NCBI RefSeq assembly: GCF_003050785.1
Contig: NZ_QAOH01000008.1
Span: 1 to 64,000, forward strand
Direction of reading: 5' to 3'
Source: Celeribacter persicus
Lineage (GTDB): Bacteria; Pseudomonadota; Alphaproteobacteria; Rhodobacterales; Rhodobacteraceae
DNA length: 64,000 nt
Shown here: piece by piece, positions 9,245 to 17,416 of the stretch
Layout of the letters: the number at the start of each line of letters is the position of its first letter
Position numbering within the stretch: position 1 is the first letter of the stretch
Notes under the pieces: generated by a model
What the model was told of the DNA's origin: nothing
What the model saw: the letters and a program-made list of their open reading frames with translations, nothing else
Database searches by the model: none
Program-made: the position numbers and the translations under genes

Positions 9245-9481
9245 ATGCCGTCAATCGCATGCAAGTGTGGATACCGATTGGATTTTGGGCAGGTGCCCAA
9301 CCCAACCGAATGGCTGGTGATCTCAGATACCCGCTTTGAAGGATTTGTTGGTAGTGTTGATGCGGAAGAACTCTACGCAGAATTTGAGCACTTCTTGAAA
9401 TGTCCGAAGTGTGGTCGTCTTTGGATATATTGGGATGGGTTCAAAAACCCGCCTACGTGCTATGATCCTTCGGGTGAATAG
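9245..9481 (+). CDS. Small cysteine-rich protein, probable immunity protein of the tRNA-nuclease-like toxin
   Basis: The 78-residue product carries CKCG at residues 6-9 and CPKCGRLWIYW at 53-63, so it again looks like a small zinc ribbon. It starts five bases after the stop of the orphan CdiA module and has no export signal. Position and size fit a CdiI-type immunity protein that neutralises the upstream nuclease in the cytoplasm. The family is not certain, and the function is inferred from context. Confidence 0.68.
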   Translation: MPSIACKCGYRLDFGQVPNPTEWLVISDTRFEGFVGSVDAEELYAEFEHFLKCPKCGRLWIYWDGFKNPPTCYDPSGE

Positions 9482-9557
9482 GTTGCCCGAGTTTTAGATT
9501 GCGTCGTTGAAGTTCGTGGTATCGAGGTTCTGTTTATGAAGTAGACGGCCCCGCTGC

Positions 9558-9901
9558 CTGCGAGCGCATTCGCCTCATCCGTCATTGTGGACACCGCTGA
9601 CGGCCTTGTCTCCGGCGACTTCGACCTCGGTGAAATCCTTGAAGGCGCCGTCTTCTCCGTCGTCTCGAAGGCGCTTGTCGCCGGGATCAATCTTGATACG
9701 ACGTTCAATATAGACACCAGCGGTCTGGGCGACATCATTCCGGGGTTCGGGTCGGGGCAACTGAGCTGGGGGAGCTTCTGGAAAACGGCCTGGACGGGGT
9801 GATTTCCTCGGGGCTTTCCAGCGCGGTCTACGGCACGGACTTCATGGAAGGCTTTTCCTCGGCGCTCCTCGGGTCCGTCGTCAACCTCACTGGTGCCTCG
9901 T
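9558..9901 (+). pseudogene. Frameshifted CdiA DUF637-region fragment (third copy)
   Basis: This fragment begins abruptly at GCGAGCGCATTCGCCTCATC, identical to the exoprotein gene at 5879, and repeats it for about 290 bases. The G6 run at 6088-6093 is G5 here (9768-9772). The frame therefore breaks after GSGQLSWG and continues in another frame as LDGVISSGLSSAVYGTDF. The end (TDFMEGFSS) follows the second toxin gene rather than the first. The sequence stops at the border with the IS21 remnant, and no toxin or immunity part is left. It is a dead relic of another cassette. Confidence 0.85.
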
Positions 9902-10109
9902 CTGCGGGAACAGCTGCTGTTCCACCTGATCGGCAAGTTCTACGAGCGCAGGTTGATCATCGTGTCAACCAATCAGGCCTTCGGCGAATGGCCCAGCGTG
10001 TTTGGTGACGCAAAATGACAACCGCGTTGCTCGACCGGCTTACGCACCGCGCCTGCGGCTTGCTCCGATCGTCGAAACCGGGAAAGAAAGCTGGCGCTTC
10101 AAGAACTGA
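9902..10109 (+). pseudogene. IstB (IS21 helper ATPase) C-terminal remnant with frameshifts
   Basis: Reading from 9902 gives LREQLLFHLIGKFYERRLII followed by VSTNQAFGEWPSVFGDAK, the conserved IstB C-terminus. A TGA then follows because one A is missing. The next residues MTTALLDRLTHR are in the +1 frame, and IVETGKESWRFKN with its stop (10107-10109) is in a third frame. At least two frameshifts and the loss of the N-terminal AAA+ domain make it non-functional. Confidence 0.85.
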
Positions 10110-10239
10110 ACCGCTCCCCTCTAAACCCCCCAGGCCCGGCGCTGTGTCGTTTTCGTTTAACGCAGCGGCGCCGGGCCTGCTCAACACAAAGGGGGCAATG
10201 GTGCACGCCGAGAAAGGGGCAAGCTTCAATGCCGATTGA
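9902..10239 (+). mobile_element. Right-end remnant of an IS21-family element
   Basis: An IstB C-terminus (9902-10109) is followed by a GC-rich palindrome-like stretch. Two related motifs come next, GGGGGCAATGGTGCACGCCG (about 10190) and GGGGCAAGCTTCAATGCCGA (about 10217), ending in GATTGATA near 10239. Repeated GGGGNCAN(6-8)GCCGA-type motifs are the multiple terminal repeats seen at IS21-family right ends. The left half, with istA, is missing. The last few bases of the end are uncertain. Confidence 0.75.
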
Positions 10240-10493
10240 TAATTAAGTATTCTCGTGTGCTTGGGGGATGGTACTGAATGGAGCCGCTCAAACCGCCATT
10301 TTGAGCTACGATCCTTTTCCTCAGAAGCCTGCATCCTGCGCCGAGCGCTTCGGGGTGTGTGAGGAGCGCAAAACTTGCAGATTTGCATTTTTCAGCACAA
10401 TGATTTTGCATGTTTTGCAAATCTGCCAGAACTTGCTTTGAAAGAATATTTCGCTGTCATATGGTGCCCGCGAAATGACGAGGAGGCTTACCC
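10240..10493. other. Intergenic region between the CDI island and pccB
   Basis: No gene is visible here. The region holds the border of the accessory island, the inverted repeat described separately, and the pccB ribosome binding site (GAGGAGG about 8 bases before the GTG). A divergent regulator gene is not present. Confidence 0.6.
10377..10426. promoter_or_regulatory. Inverted repeat with TTTGCA motifs upstream of pccB, putative regulator site
   Basis: GCAGATTTGCA at 10377-10387 and TGCAAATCTGC at 10416-10426 are a perfect 11-base inverted repeat. Two more TTTGCA hexamers lie inside (10405-10410 and 10414-10419), the last as TTTGCAAA. From memory, PccR of the ScfR family controls pccB in Rhodobacter sphaeroides through TTTGCAAA-type half sites. 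The spacing here differs from the motif I recall, so the match is suggestive only. The site lies about 70 bases before the pccB start. Confidence 0.5.
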
Positions 10494-12026
10494 GTGAAAG
10501 ACATCATTAAAGAACTTCACGATCGCCGCGACGACGCCCGCCTGGGAGGGGGACAGCGTCGCATCGACAGCCAGCATGCCAAGGGCAAGCTGACGGCGCG
10601 TGAACGGATCGAACTTCTGCTCGACGAGGGCAGTTTCGAAGAGTTCGACATGTTCAAAACCCATCGCTGTGCCGAATTTGGCATGCAGGACAGCAAGTTC
10701 TACGGCGATGGCGTGATTACCGGTTGGGGCACGATCAACGGTCGCATGGTCTATGTCTTCTCGCAGGACTTCACCGTGTTTGGCGGCTCCCTGTCGGAGA
10801 CACACGCGGAGAAGATCTGCAAGATCATGGATATGGCGGTGCAGAACGGCGCGCCGGTGATCGGTCTCAACGACTCGGGTGGCGCTCGGATTCAGGAAGG
10901 CGTCGACTCGCTGGCGGGCTATGCCGAAGTGTTCCAGCGCAATATCATGGCCTCGGGCGTGGTGCCGCAGATCTCCGTGATCATGGGGCCCTGTGCGGGC
11001 GGTGCGGTGTATTCCCCGGCGATGACCGACTTCATCTTCATGGTGCGCGACACGTCCTACATGTTCGTCACTGGTCCGGACGTGGTGAAAACCGTGACCA
11101 ACGAAGTGGTGACCGCCGAGGAACTGGGCGGGGCGTCGACCCACACGAAGAAATCCTCCGTTGCCGACGGCGCGTTCGACAATGACATCGAAGCCCTCAC
11201 CGAAGTGCGTCGTCTGGTCGATTTCCTGCCGCTCAACAACCGCGAGAAACCGCCGGTGCGCCCGTTCTTCGATGCGCCCGACCGGATCGACGATGCGCTC
11301 GACACGATCGTCCCGGACAATGCGAACACGCCTTACGACATGAAGGAAGTGATCCACACGATCGCGGACGAGGGCGATTTCTACGAGATTCAGGAAGATT
11401 ACGCGAAGAACATCATCACCGGCTTCATCCGCCTCGAAGGCCAGACGGTCGGTGTGGTGGCGAACCAGCCGATGGTGCTCGCGGGCTGCCTCGACATCGA
11501 CAGCTCCCGCAAGGCGGCGCGTTTCGTGCGCTTCTGCGATGCGTTTGAAATTCCGGTGCTGACGCTCGTCGATGTGCCGGGCTTCCTTCCGGGCACCTCG
11601 CAGGAATACGGCGGCGTCATCAAGCACGGTGCGAAGCTGCTATTCGCCTATGGCGAAGCGACCGTGCCGAAAGTGACCGTGATCACCCGCAAGGCCTATG
11701 GCGGTGCCTATGACGTGATGTCTTCGAAACACCTGCGGGGAGATTTCAACTACGCCTGGCCGACCGCCGAGATCGCCGTGATGGGCGCGAAGGGCGCGAC
11801 CGAGATTCTTTATCGCTCGGAACTGGGCGATCCGGAGAAGATCGCGGCCCGTACCGCCGATTATGAAAACCGTTTCGCCAACCCGTTTGTGGCGGCCGAG
11901 CGGGGCTTCATCGACGAGGTGATCCAGCCGCGTTCCACCCGTAAACGTGTGGCCCGTGCTTTTGCTGCCCTGCGCAACAAGAAGCTCGAAAACCCGTGGA
12001 AGAAGCACGACAACATCCCGCTCTGA
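10494..12026 (+). CDS. pccB: Propionyl-CoA carboxylase beta subunit
   Basis: The 510-residue protein is the carboxyltransferase half of propionyl-CoA carboxylase. It moves the carboxyl group from biotin to propionyl-CoA to make methylmalonyl-CoA. Length and motifs fit the family: N-terminal [12 protein letters not shown], the acyl-CoA pocket [36 protein letters not shown], and in the C-terminal half [14 protein letters not shown] and [11 protein letters not shown]. The GTG start follows a strong GAGGAGG. The biotin-bearing partner is pccA at 14408, and the next pathway enzyme is the mutase at 20311. TTTGCA-containing repeats upstream suggest control by a propionate-responsive regulator. Confidence 0.96.
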   Translation: MKDIIKELHDRRDDARLGGGQRRIDSQHAKGKLTARERIELLLDEGSFEEFDMFKTHRCAEFGMQDSKFYGDGVITGWGTINGRMVYVFSQDFTVFGGSLSETHAEKICKIMDMAVQNGAPVIGLNDSGGARIQEGVDSLAGYAEVFQRNIMASGVVPQISVIMGPCAGGAVYSPAMTDFIFMVRDTSYMFVTGPDVVKTVTNEVVTAEELGGASTHTKKSSVADGAFDNDIEALTEVRRLVDFLPLNNREKPPVRPFFDAPDRIDDALDTIVPDNANTPYDMKEVIHTIADEGDFYEIQEDYAKNIITGFIRLEGQTVGVVANQPMVLAGCLDIDSSRKAARFVRFCDAFEIPVLTLVDVPGFLPGTSQEYGGVIKHGAKLLFAYGEATVPKVTVITRKAYGGAYDVMSSKHLRGDFNYAWPTAEIAVMGAKGATEILYRSELGDPEKIAARTADYENRFANPFVAAERGFIDEVIQPRSTRKRVARAFAALRNKKLENPWKKHDNIPL

Positions 12027-12044
12027 ACGCGGGGGTCTGACCTC

Positions 12045-12401
12045 ATGGCCTGCCAACGCTGGCATATCCTGAAAGAGCAGGGCGCGCTGACTTTGGCGCG
12101 CCGTCTACCCGCGCGTTTCGATGTCGCCGTCATGGCGGTGATCGAAGGCGGCGCGGGGCTGCGCAAATCACGCATTGCCGCGCAGGTGCGTCAGGATATG
12201 TGGCGCAGCCTGCAAAACCTCCGGGGCTTTGCTCCGGTGGTGCGGGTGGCGGAACGTGGGGGAAACCTTGAGATCACCGCCGGCGGTACGGTCGCCGGAC
12301 GGTTCCCGAAATCCGAAACCGAGGCGTGTATTCGCACGCTTCTCGAAAGTGAAGACCACCGCGCCCGTTGGGTTCGGTTTGCCAGGGAGGCCCGAAGATG
12401 A
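12045..12401 (+). CDS. Hypothetical protein in the pcc cluster
   Basis: This 118-residue basic protein (start MACQRWHILKEQGALTLARR) has no signal peptide or membrane segment and no motif I recognise. It begins 18 bases after pccB, and its stop overlaps the start of the next gene (ATGA), so it belongs to the same transcript. Its role is unknown. Confidence 0.65.
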   Translation: MACQRWHILKEQGALTLARRLPARFDVAVMAVIEGGAGLRKSRIAAQVRQDMWRSLQNLRGFAPVVRVAERGGNLEITAGGTVAGRFPKSETEACIRTLLESEDHRARWVRFAREARR

Positions 12402-12811
12402 TCGCACGTTTGTCCGCGCTTGCCGCGCTGGCCTCCGGTATGGCCTTCGCCGCCTTTGCCGAACTCGCTCCGCTTGAGGCGCAGGAGTTGAGCGTGCCCT
12501 CGGGCCAGCCGGTGGAATTCTATGAAGCCGTGATGGATCAGCCAGCCATGGGGCTGACCGCCCGGTTCCGTTTCCTTGCGCCCGAGTTGGCCACCTATCT
12601 GGAGCGCCTGTCTTACGAAGAGCTGGAGGCCGATCTGGCCGCGCTCTGTGTGAGCTACGCTCTGCCGCGCATAGGTACGCCGGAAGCCGCGATGATCGTG
12701 ATTTCCCTGTCTTCTGCGCCCACCGAATTCGGCACCCCCGACCCGGATGTGGCGCAGGTTTTTGAGGCCTATCGCCCCGCAGGCGACCATTGCGAATGGG
12801 AGGCGTTCTGA
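12398..12811 (+). CDS. DUF6497 family exported protein
   Basis: The ATG at 12398 overlaps the preceding stop and gives 137 residues. The N-terminus MIARLSALAALASGMAFAAF is a signal peptide, so the mature protein (from about residue 20) is periplasmic. The body VPSGQPVEFYEAVMDQP and the ending DHCEWEAF fit the DUF6497 family seen in Rhodobacterales. Two cysteines remain in the mature part. Its function is unknown. The frame is open to an upstream ATG at 12368, but that start would lie deep inside the previous gene. Confidence 0.78.
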   Translation: MIARLSALAALASGMAFAAFAELAPLEAQELSVPSGQPVEFYEAVMDQPAMGLTARFRFLAPELATYLERLSYEELEADLAALCVSYALPRIGTPEAAMIVISLSSAPTEFGTPDPDVAQVFEAYRPAGDHCEWEAF

Positions 12812-12812
12812 G

Positions 12813-13220
12813 ATGGCCCCAAAATTCCACATGTTCTCTAACGGTCCGCGTCCGGTCGCGCCGTTTTCGCATGCGGTGGAGGACGATGGCTGGGTCATCC
12901 TGACTGGCCAGATGCCGACCGACCCGGCGGCCCCCGATGCGCCGCTGCCCGAAGGCATCGCGGCCCAGACCCGGCGGGTGATGGACAATCTCCTGCTTAT
13001 TCTCGGTGAATTGGGCCTTGGTGCCGAACATATCGTGCAGTGCCGCTGCTTTCTGACCGCGTTCGAACGCGATTACGCCCTGTTCAACGAGACCTACAAA
13101 AGCTACTTCTCCCCTGAGAGGCTTCCGGCACGCACCACGGTGGGCGTGACCGCGCTGGCCGTGGGGGCGCTGGTCGAGATCGACCTGATCGCCCGCAGAC
13201 CGCAGGAGGGCGAAAGCTGA
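12813..13220 (+). CDS. RidA/YjgF-family protein
   Basis: The 135-residue product belongs to the RidA (YjgF/YER057c) family of small trimeric enzymes, whose best-known members hydrolyse reactive imines/enamines. Visible features are the N-terminal GPRPVAPFSHAV, GWVILTGQMPTDP, and the C-terminal PARTTVGVTALAVGALVEID, where the family has its conserved Arg. The ATG at 12813 directly follows the previous stop, and the end overlaps the next ATG by one base. The specific substrate cannot be told. Confidence 0.88.
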   Translation: MAPKFHMFSNGPRPVAPFSHAVEDDGWVILTGQMPTDPAAPDAPLPEGIAAQTRRVMDNLLLILGELGLGAEHIVQCRCFLTAFERDYALFNETYKSYFSPERLPARTTVGVTALAVGALVEIDLIARRPQEGES

Positions 13221-13672
13221 TGGCACGCGATTACATATTGAAACACAAGGGATTTCCGGGGCGGCTTCCGGGTACGGATTACCAATTCACGATCCGGCGG
13301 GCAAACCCTAAGGGCGTAACGCCGCTCAAGGGGCTGGAACGCTACAAGGACCGCAAATCGGCCGACAAGCGTGCCGACGCGGCCTTTATGGCGGCGCTTT
13401 GGGCGCATTTCGGCGAAGAGGAATTCGAACGCGGCAATCTCGATGCCGGGCGGCTCTCGTGGCTGTTTGGCCGCGAGGTGGTGCCGGCCGATCCCGAAGA
13501 TTTCGATCCGGCCTCCTACGAGGCGCTTTTGAAAATTGACGTCAAGCGGGCCATGGCCGCTTTCCCGGAGGTGTTTGCCGAAGGTGCGGATGACGAAGGC
13601 GAGGAGATGCCGGACTGGGACGCCATGTGGAATGGCGACGACATGGATGATGACGGGGAGTTGAACGGCTGA
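13220..13672 (+). CDS. Hypothetical acidic protein in the pcc cluster
   Basis: This 150-residue protein has a basic N-terminal third (HKGFPGRLPGTDYQFTIRR) and a very acidic tail (EEMPDWDAMWNGDDMDDDG). No signal peptide or membrane segment is visible. It overlaps the RidA-like gene by one base and so is probably co-translated. I do not recognise the family. Confidence 0.68.
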   Translation: MARDYILKHKGFPGRLPGTDYQFTIRRANPKGVTPLKGLERYKDRKSADKRADAAFMAALWAHFGEEEFERGNLDAGRLSWLFGREVVPADPEDFDPASYEALLKIDVKRAMAAFPEVFAEGADDEGEEMPDWDAMWNGDDMDDDGELNG

Positions 13673-14033
13673 TGCGCGGGTTTTCGCTTGGCATTCCGGG
13701 GTTTGCGCGAACTGCTGCCGAAACGGGCGAGCAGGGCGGAGCGACCCTTGTGAGCACAGGCGGACTGCCCCATCTTGATCACAGGGCGCACGGGACCAGC
13801 AACCCGGCGACCTGTTCTGAAAACCGTTACCCTTCCCCTCTGGCGAGGTCCGTGCTTCCCCCGCATGGCCCTCGCCATTCTTTCTTCGGCGCATGGCCGG
13901 GGGCGGGCTTTGGGGCGGCTCTTGTGTGTGGGCGTTCTTCCGCCGAGGGGCTTGACGCGGCATTTCGCGTCTATGCCTCCGCTGCGGATTGCGCTAGAAT
14001 CTGCCCAGTTACAACCATCTCAAGAGCAGAAAA
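13673..14033. other. Gap with no convincing gene
   Basis: Open frames cross this 360-base stretch, but they have odd composition and run on through the following lipoprotein gene in other frames. I see no ribosome binding site with a credible protein behind it. The promoter of the lipoprotein gene may lie near its right end. Confidence 0.5.
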
Positions 14034-14234
14034 ATGCGCAAATCCATTCTCATTTCCGCCTTCGTCTCCGTCGCGGCTCTCGCGGGTTGCATGCAGACCG
14101 ACGGTGAACGTGCCCTCGCAGGCGCGGCCGCAGGCGCCGTCGTCGCCGACGCAACTGACAACAACGTGCTCACCGGTGCTGCCCTCGGCGCGCTCGCGGG
14201 CACCTATTGCGACGACGCGGGCGTTTGCCGCTAA
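14034..14234 (+). CDS. Small lipoprotein with glycine-zipper
   Basis: The 66-residue product starts MRKSILISAFVSVAALAGC, a signal peptide with lipobox LAGC (lipidated Cys19). The mature part contains two alanine/glycine zippers (LAGAAAGAVVADA and LTGAALGALAG), which are typical of small YMGG-like or OsmB-like envelope lipoproteins, and ends with two cysteines (CDDAGVC). It probably sits in the outer membrane. A strong terminator follows 50 bases later. Confidence 0.82.
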   Translation: MRKSILISAFVSVAALAGCMQTDGERALAGAAAGAVVADATDNNVLTGAALGALAGTYCDDAGVCR

Positions 14235-14283
14235 TTCCATTCGTCTGACCGGCGCGGTTTCGCGCCGCGATGCCATGAAATCG

Positions 14284-14322
14284 AAAAGCTCTCCGGGCCT
14301 GTCGGTCCGGGGGGCTTTTTTC
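14284..14322 (+). terminator. Rho-independent terminator after the small lipoprotein
   Basis: AAAAGCTCTCCGGGCC pairs with GGTCCGGGGGGCTTTTTT across a short loop, giving a GC-rich stem and a T run. It separates the lipoprotein gene from pccA, which therefore probably has its own promoter. Confidence 0.85.
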
Positions 14323-14407
14323 GTGACTTTAACCCATGATCCGAGTTCTGGCCCCGCGCATGCGGCCCGTCGGAGAGGACTGATTTGAGAAAGGGAGAGG
14401 GCAGGAC

Positions 14408-16405
14408 ATGTTCGACAAGATCCTGATTGCGAACCGCGGCGAGATCGCTTGCCGGGTGATGAAAACCGCCAAGAAAATGGGGATCAAGACGGTCGCCATT
14501 TATTCGGACGCGGACAAGAACGCGCTTCATGTGGCGATGGCCGACGAGGCGGTGCACATCGGTCCGCCGCCGGCGAACCAGTCCTATATCGTCATCGACA
14601 AGGTGATGGACGCGATCAAACAGACCGGCGCGCAGGCTGTGCATCCGGGCTACGGTTTCCTGTCCGAGAACTCCAAATTCGCCGAGGCTCTGGCAGATGC
14701 GGGCGTCGCTTTCGTTGGCCCGCCGGTGAAAGCCATCGAAGCCATGGGTGACAAAATCACCTCGAAAAAGATCGCGCAGGAAGCCGGTGTGAACACGGTT
14801 CCCGGCTACATGGGGCTGATCGAGGATGCCGACGAGGCGGTAAAGATTTCCAAGGAAATCGGCTATCCGGTGATGATCAAGGCCTCTGCCGGTGGTGGCG
14901 GGAAAGGTATGCGGATCGCGTGGAATGACGAGGAGGCACGGGAGGGCTTCCAGTCGTCCAAGAACGAGGCTGCCTCGTCCTTCGGCGACGACCGGATTTT
15001 CATCGAGAAATTCGTGACCCAGCCGCGTCACATCGAGATTCAGGTGCTGTGCGATGCGCATGGCAACGGCATTTACCTCAACGAGCGTGAATGTTCGATC
15101 CAGCGCCGCAACCAGAAGGTGATCGAAGAGGCGCCGTCGCCCTTCCTCGATGAGGCGACACGCAAAGCCATGGGCGATCAGGCGGTCGCGCTCGCCAAGG
15201 CCGTGGGCTACACTTCTGCCGGGACTGTGGAATTCATCGTCGATGGCAAGCGCAACTTCTACTTCCTCGAAATGAACACCCGTTTGCAGGTAGAACACCC
15301 GGTGACAGAGCTGATCACCGGTATCGACCTGGTCGAACAGATGATCCGCATCGCCAATGGCGAGCCGTTGTCGATCACTCAGGACGATGTGAAGATCAAC
15401 GGCTGGGCGATGGAAAGCCGTCTCTATGCCGAGGACCCGTATCGCAACTTTCTGCCCTCCATCGGGCGCTTGTCGAAATACCGTCCGCCGGAAGAGATCG
15501 CCACGAAAACCAACATCGTGCGCAATGACACCGGCGTCTACGAGGGCGGTGAGATTTCGATGTATTACGACCCGATGATCGCCAAGCTCTGTACCTGGGG
15601 GCCGAACCGCGAGACGGCGATCGAGAACATGCGAAATGCGCTCGACGCGTTCGAGGTCGAGGGCATCGGCCACAACCTGCCGTTCCTTTCTGCCGTGATG
15701 GATCATCCGAAATTCGTCTCGGGCGACATCACCACGGCCTTCATTGCCGAGGAATATCCCGACGGCTTCCAGGGCGTCGATCTGCCCTATGAAGAGCTTG
15801 AGCGGATCGCTGCGGCGACGGCGGCGATGTACCGGGTGGCCGAGGTGCGCCGTGCGCGGATTTCCGGTCGGATGGACAACCACGAACGCCATGTCGGCGG
15901 TGACTGGGTGGTGCAGATCGGCGAGTACGATTTTCCCGTGCATGTCGAGGCGGACAAGCGCGGTTCCACCGTGCTGGTGAACAACACCCGCCACCGCATC
16001 GAAAGCACATGGACGCCGGGTCAGACCCTTGCCCTGATCGACATGGAACATGGCACTCTGACCCTCAAGGTCGGCAAGATTCCGGGCGGTTTCCGCATCC
16101 GCAACCGTGGCGCGGATCTCAAGGTCTACGTGCGCAGCCCGCGTGCGGCCGAACTGTCGAAATTCATGATCGAGAAGCTGCCGCCGGACACCTCGAAACT
16201 TCTCCTGTGCCCGATGCCGGGGCTGCTGGTGAAGGTCAATGTCGAGGTTGGCGACGAGGTCCAGGAGGGCCAGGCGCTCTGCACCGTCGAAGCAATGAAA
16301 ATGGAAAACATCTTGCGCGCCGAGCGCAAGGGGATCGTCTCCAAAATCAACGCAGGGCCGGGCGACAGCCTTGCCGTCGATGAAGTGATCATGGAGTTCG
16401 AATAA
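14408..16405 (+). CDS. pccA: Propionyl-CoA carboxylase alpha subunit (biotin carboxylase and carrier)
   Basis: The 665-residue protein carboxylates its own biotin with ATP and bicarbonate and hands the carboxyl group to PccB. The N-terminal biotin carboxylase begins MFDKILIANRGEIACRV. The ATP-grasp glycine loop KASAGGGGKGMRI is at about 158-170 and NTRLQVEHPVTE near 295. After a linker domain, the C-terminal carrier domain has EAMKMEN with the biotinylated lysine at residue 631. Length and order match the family. The RBS GGGAGAGGGC precedes the ATG. Confidence 0.96.
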   Translation: MFDKILIANRGEIACRVMKTAKKMGIKTVAIYSDADKNALHVAMADEAVHIGPPPANQSYIVIDKVMDAIKQTGAQAVHPGYGFLSENSKFAEALADAGVAFVGPPVKAIEAMGDKITSKKIAQEAGVNTVPGYMGLIEDADEAVKISKEIGYPVMIKASAGGGGKGMRIAWNDEEAREGFQSSKNEAASSFGDDRIFIEKFVTQPRHIEIQVLCDAHGNGIYLNERECSIQRRNQKVIEEAPSPFLDEATRKAMGDQAVALAKAVGYTSAGTVEFIVDGKRNFYFLEMNTRLQVEHPVTELITGIDLVEQMIRIANGEPLSITQDDVKINGWAMESRLYAEDPYRNFLPSIGRLSKYRPPEEIATKTNIVRNDTGVYEGGEISMYYDPMIAKLCTWGPNRETAIENMRNALDAFEVEGIGHNLPFLSAVMDHPKFVSGDITTAFIAEEYPDGFQGVDLPYEELERIAAATAAMYRVAEVRRARISGRMDNHERHVGGDWVVQIGEYDFPVHVEADKRGSTVLVNNTRHRIESTWTPGQTLALIDMEHGTLTLKVGKIPGGFRIRNRGADLKVYVRSPRAAELSKFMIEKLPPDTSKLLLCPMPGLLVKVNVEVGDEVQEGQALCTVEAMKMENILRAERKGIVSKINAGPGDSLAVDEVIMEFE

Positions 16406-16408
16406 TCC

Positions 16409-17179
16409 ATGACGGATGTGATGGAATACTGGTTCTTATTCGCGTGCTTATACGTGATTGTCCTTGTGGCTGTCTTCAGCGGCCACAAGGACGGTCAGGT
16501 CGCGGGATCCGTATTCCATCGCTTCATCTGGCTGATCTTGATTCCGCTGTTGGGGCTTATGCTTGCCTTGTTCGGCGGAATTAAAGTCGTGCTCTCGCCC
16601 GACGAAAAACTGTGGCAGGCCATCATTGCCGGGTCTGTCATCGCGGCGGGGTGGTTGACCTCGGCGATCTTCAATGAGCTTTCGAAAGCTCAAGGCAAAG
16701 AAGAGCGGTTGCGCGACTATCACAAGGCGATCTTTGCCGAGATTGGAAATGTCCTGTCCACTCTGTCTCAGGATGACGGAATTGAAACGCTCACGAAGAT
16801 GAAGCAGAACAGTTCGTTTATTCCTTTTGTCCCCAAGGAACACCACGACCACATCTTTGATGCCCTTGTGACGGATATAGACGTTCTCCCCCGCCAGACA
16901 ATTGACGTGATTGTTGCGTATTATTCCGTTGTAAAAGGTATTTCGGCGCTTGCAGAAGATATGCGGGGAGAGAAGTTTGCCAATCTGGAGCAGGACAGGC
17001 GTATCCTGATTTATTCCGATTATCTGGAAATGCGCAAACAAGCACTGGCATATGGTGAATATGCTCTGCGCTTGATCAAAGCCTATGCCGAAGGGGGAAG
17101 TGTCGCTGCAGATCGTGAGATTGCAGCCGTGAAGCTTAGTAACCGGGGCGCGGACCTGTCCGCCCGGTCACAGGGATAG
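16409..17179 (+). CDS. Membrane protein of unknown function
   Basis: The 256-residue product has hydrophobic segments at about residues 7-24, 38-60 and 68-88, then a soluble, mostly helical region to the end (KAQGKEERLRDYHKAIFAEI onward). It starts three bases after pccA but is unrelated to propionate metabolism by any motif I can see. Its sequence is richer in A+T than its neighbours, hinting at later arrival. I do not recognise the family. Confidence 0.72.
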   Translation: MTDVMEYWFLFACLYVIVLVAVFSGHKDGQVAGSVFHRFIWLILIPLLGLMLALFGGIKVVLSPDEKLWQAIIAGSVIAAGWLTSAIFNELSKAQGKEERLRDYHKAIFAEIGNVLSTLSQDDGIETLTKMKQNSSFIPFVPKEHHDHIFDALVTDIDVLPRQTIDVIVAYYSVVKGISALAEDMRGEKFANLEQDRRILIYSDYLEMRKQALAYGEYALRLIKAYAEGGSVAADREIAAVKLSNRGADLSARSQG

Positions 17180-17363
17180 GGGTGTAGGGGATGTCTTTTT
17201 CATTCGCCATATCCGCGTTCTCCTGTGAATTGGGGTATAACCGCCGTTACGCTTCTCTTCCTCATATAAGTGAATATGGGGTGTTCATCAAGCGAACTCA
17301 AGAAGTGCCGGGGGCGCAGAGCGTCGCGTACCTGCGGCACTTTGCGGGAACGGCTGGACAAAT

Positions 17364-17378
17364 GTTCTCCATTTGTTC
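17364..17378. promoter_or_regulatory. LexA (SOS) box upstream of dinB
   Basis: GTTCTCCATTTGTTC is an exact GTTC-N7-GTTC, the direct-repeat operator bound by LexA in alphaproteobacteria. It lies 38 bases before the chosen dinB start. This predicts DNA-damage induction of the polymerase and supports the start at 17417 rather than the upstream ATG at 17270, which would place the box inside the gene. Confidence 0.82.
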
Positions 17379-17416
17379 TAATCTTGGCGCAGCGTCTCTC
17401 TCCTGTCTGCCCGGTC

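Noticed and set aside
10488-11627. Minus-strand 379-codon frame opposite pccB
   Set aside because: It is rich in His/Arg/Val in the pattern of an antisense frame, and pccB on the plus strand is unambiguous.
13672-14388. 238-codon plus-strand frame across the gap before pccA
   Set aside because: It runs through the lipoprotein gene and the terminator in another frame and shows no protein-like pattern.
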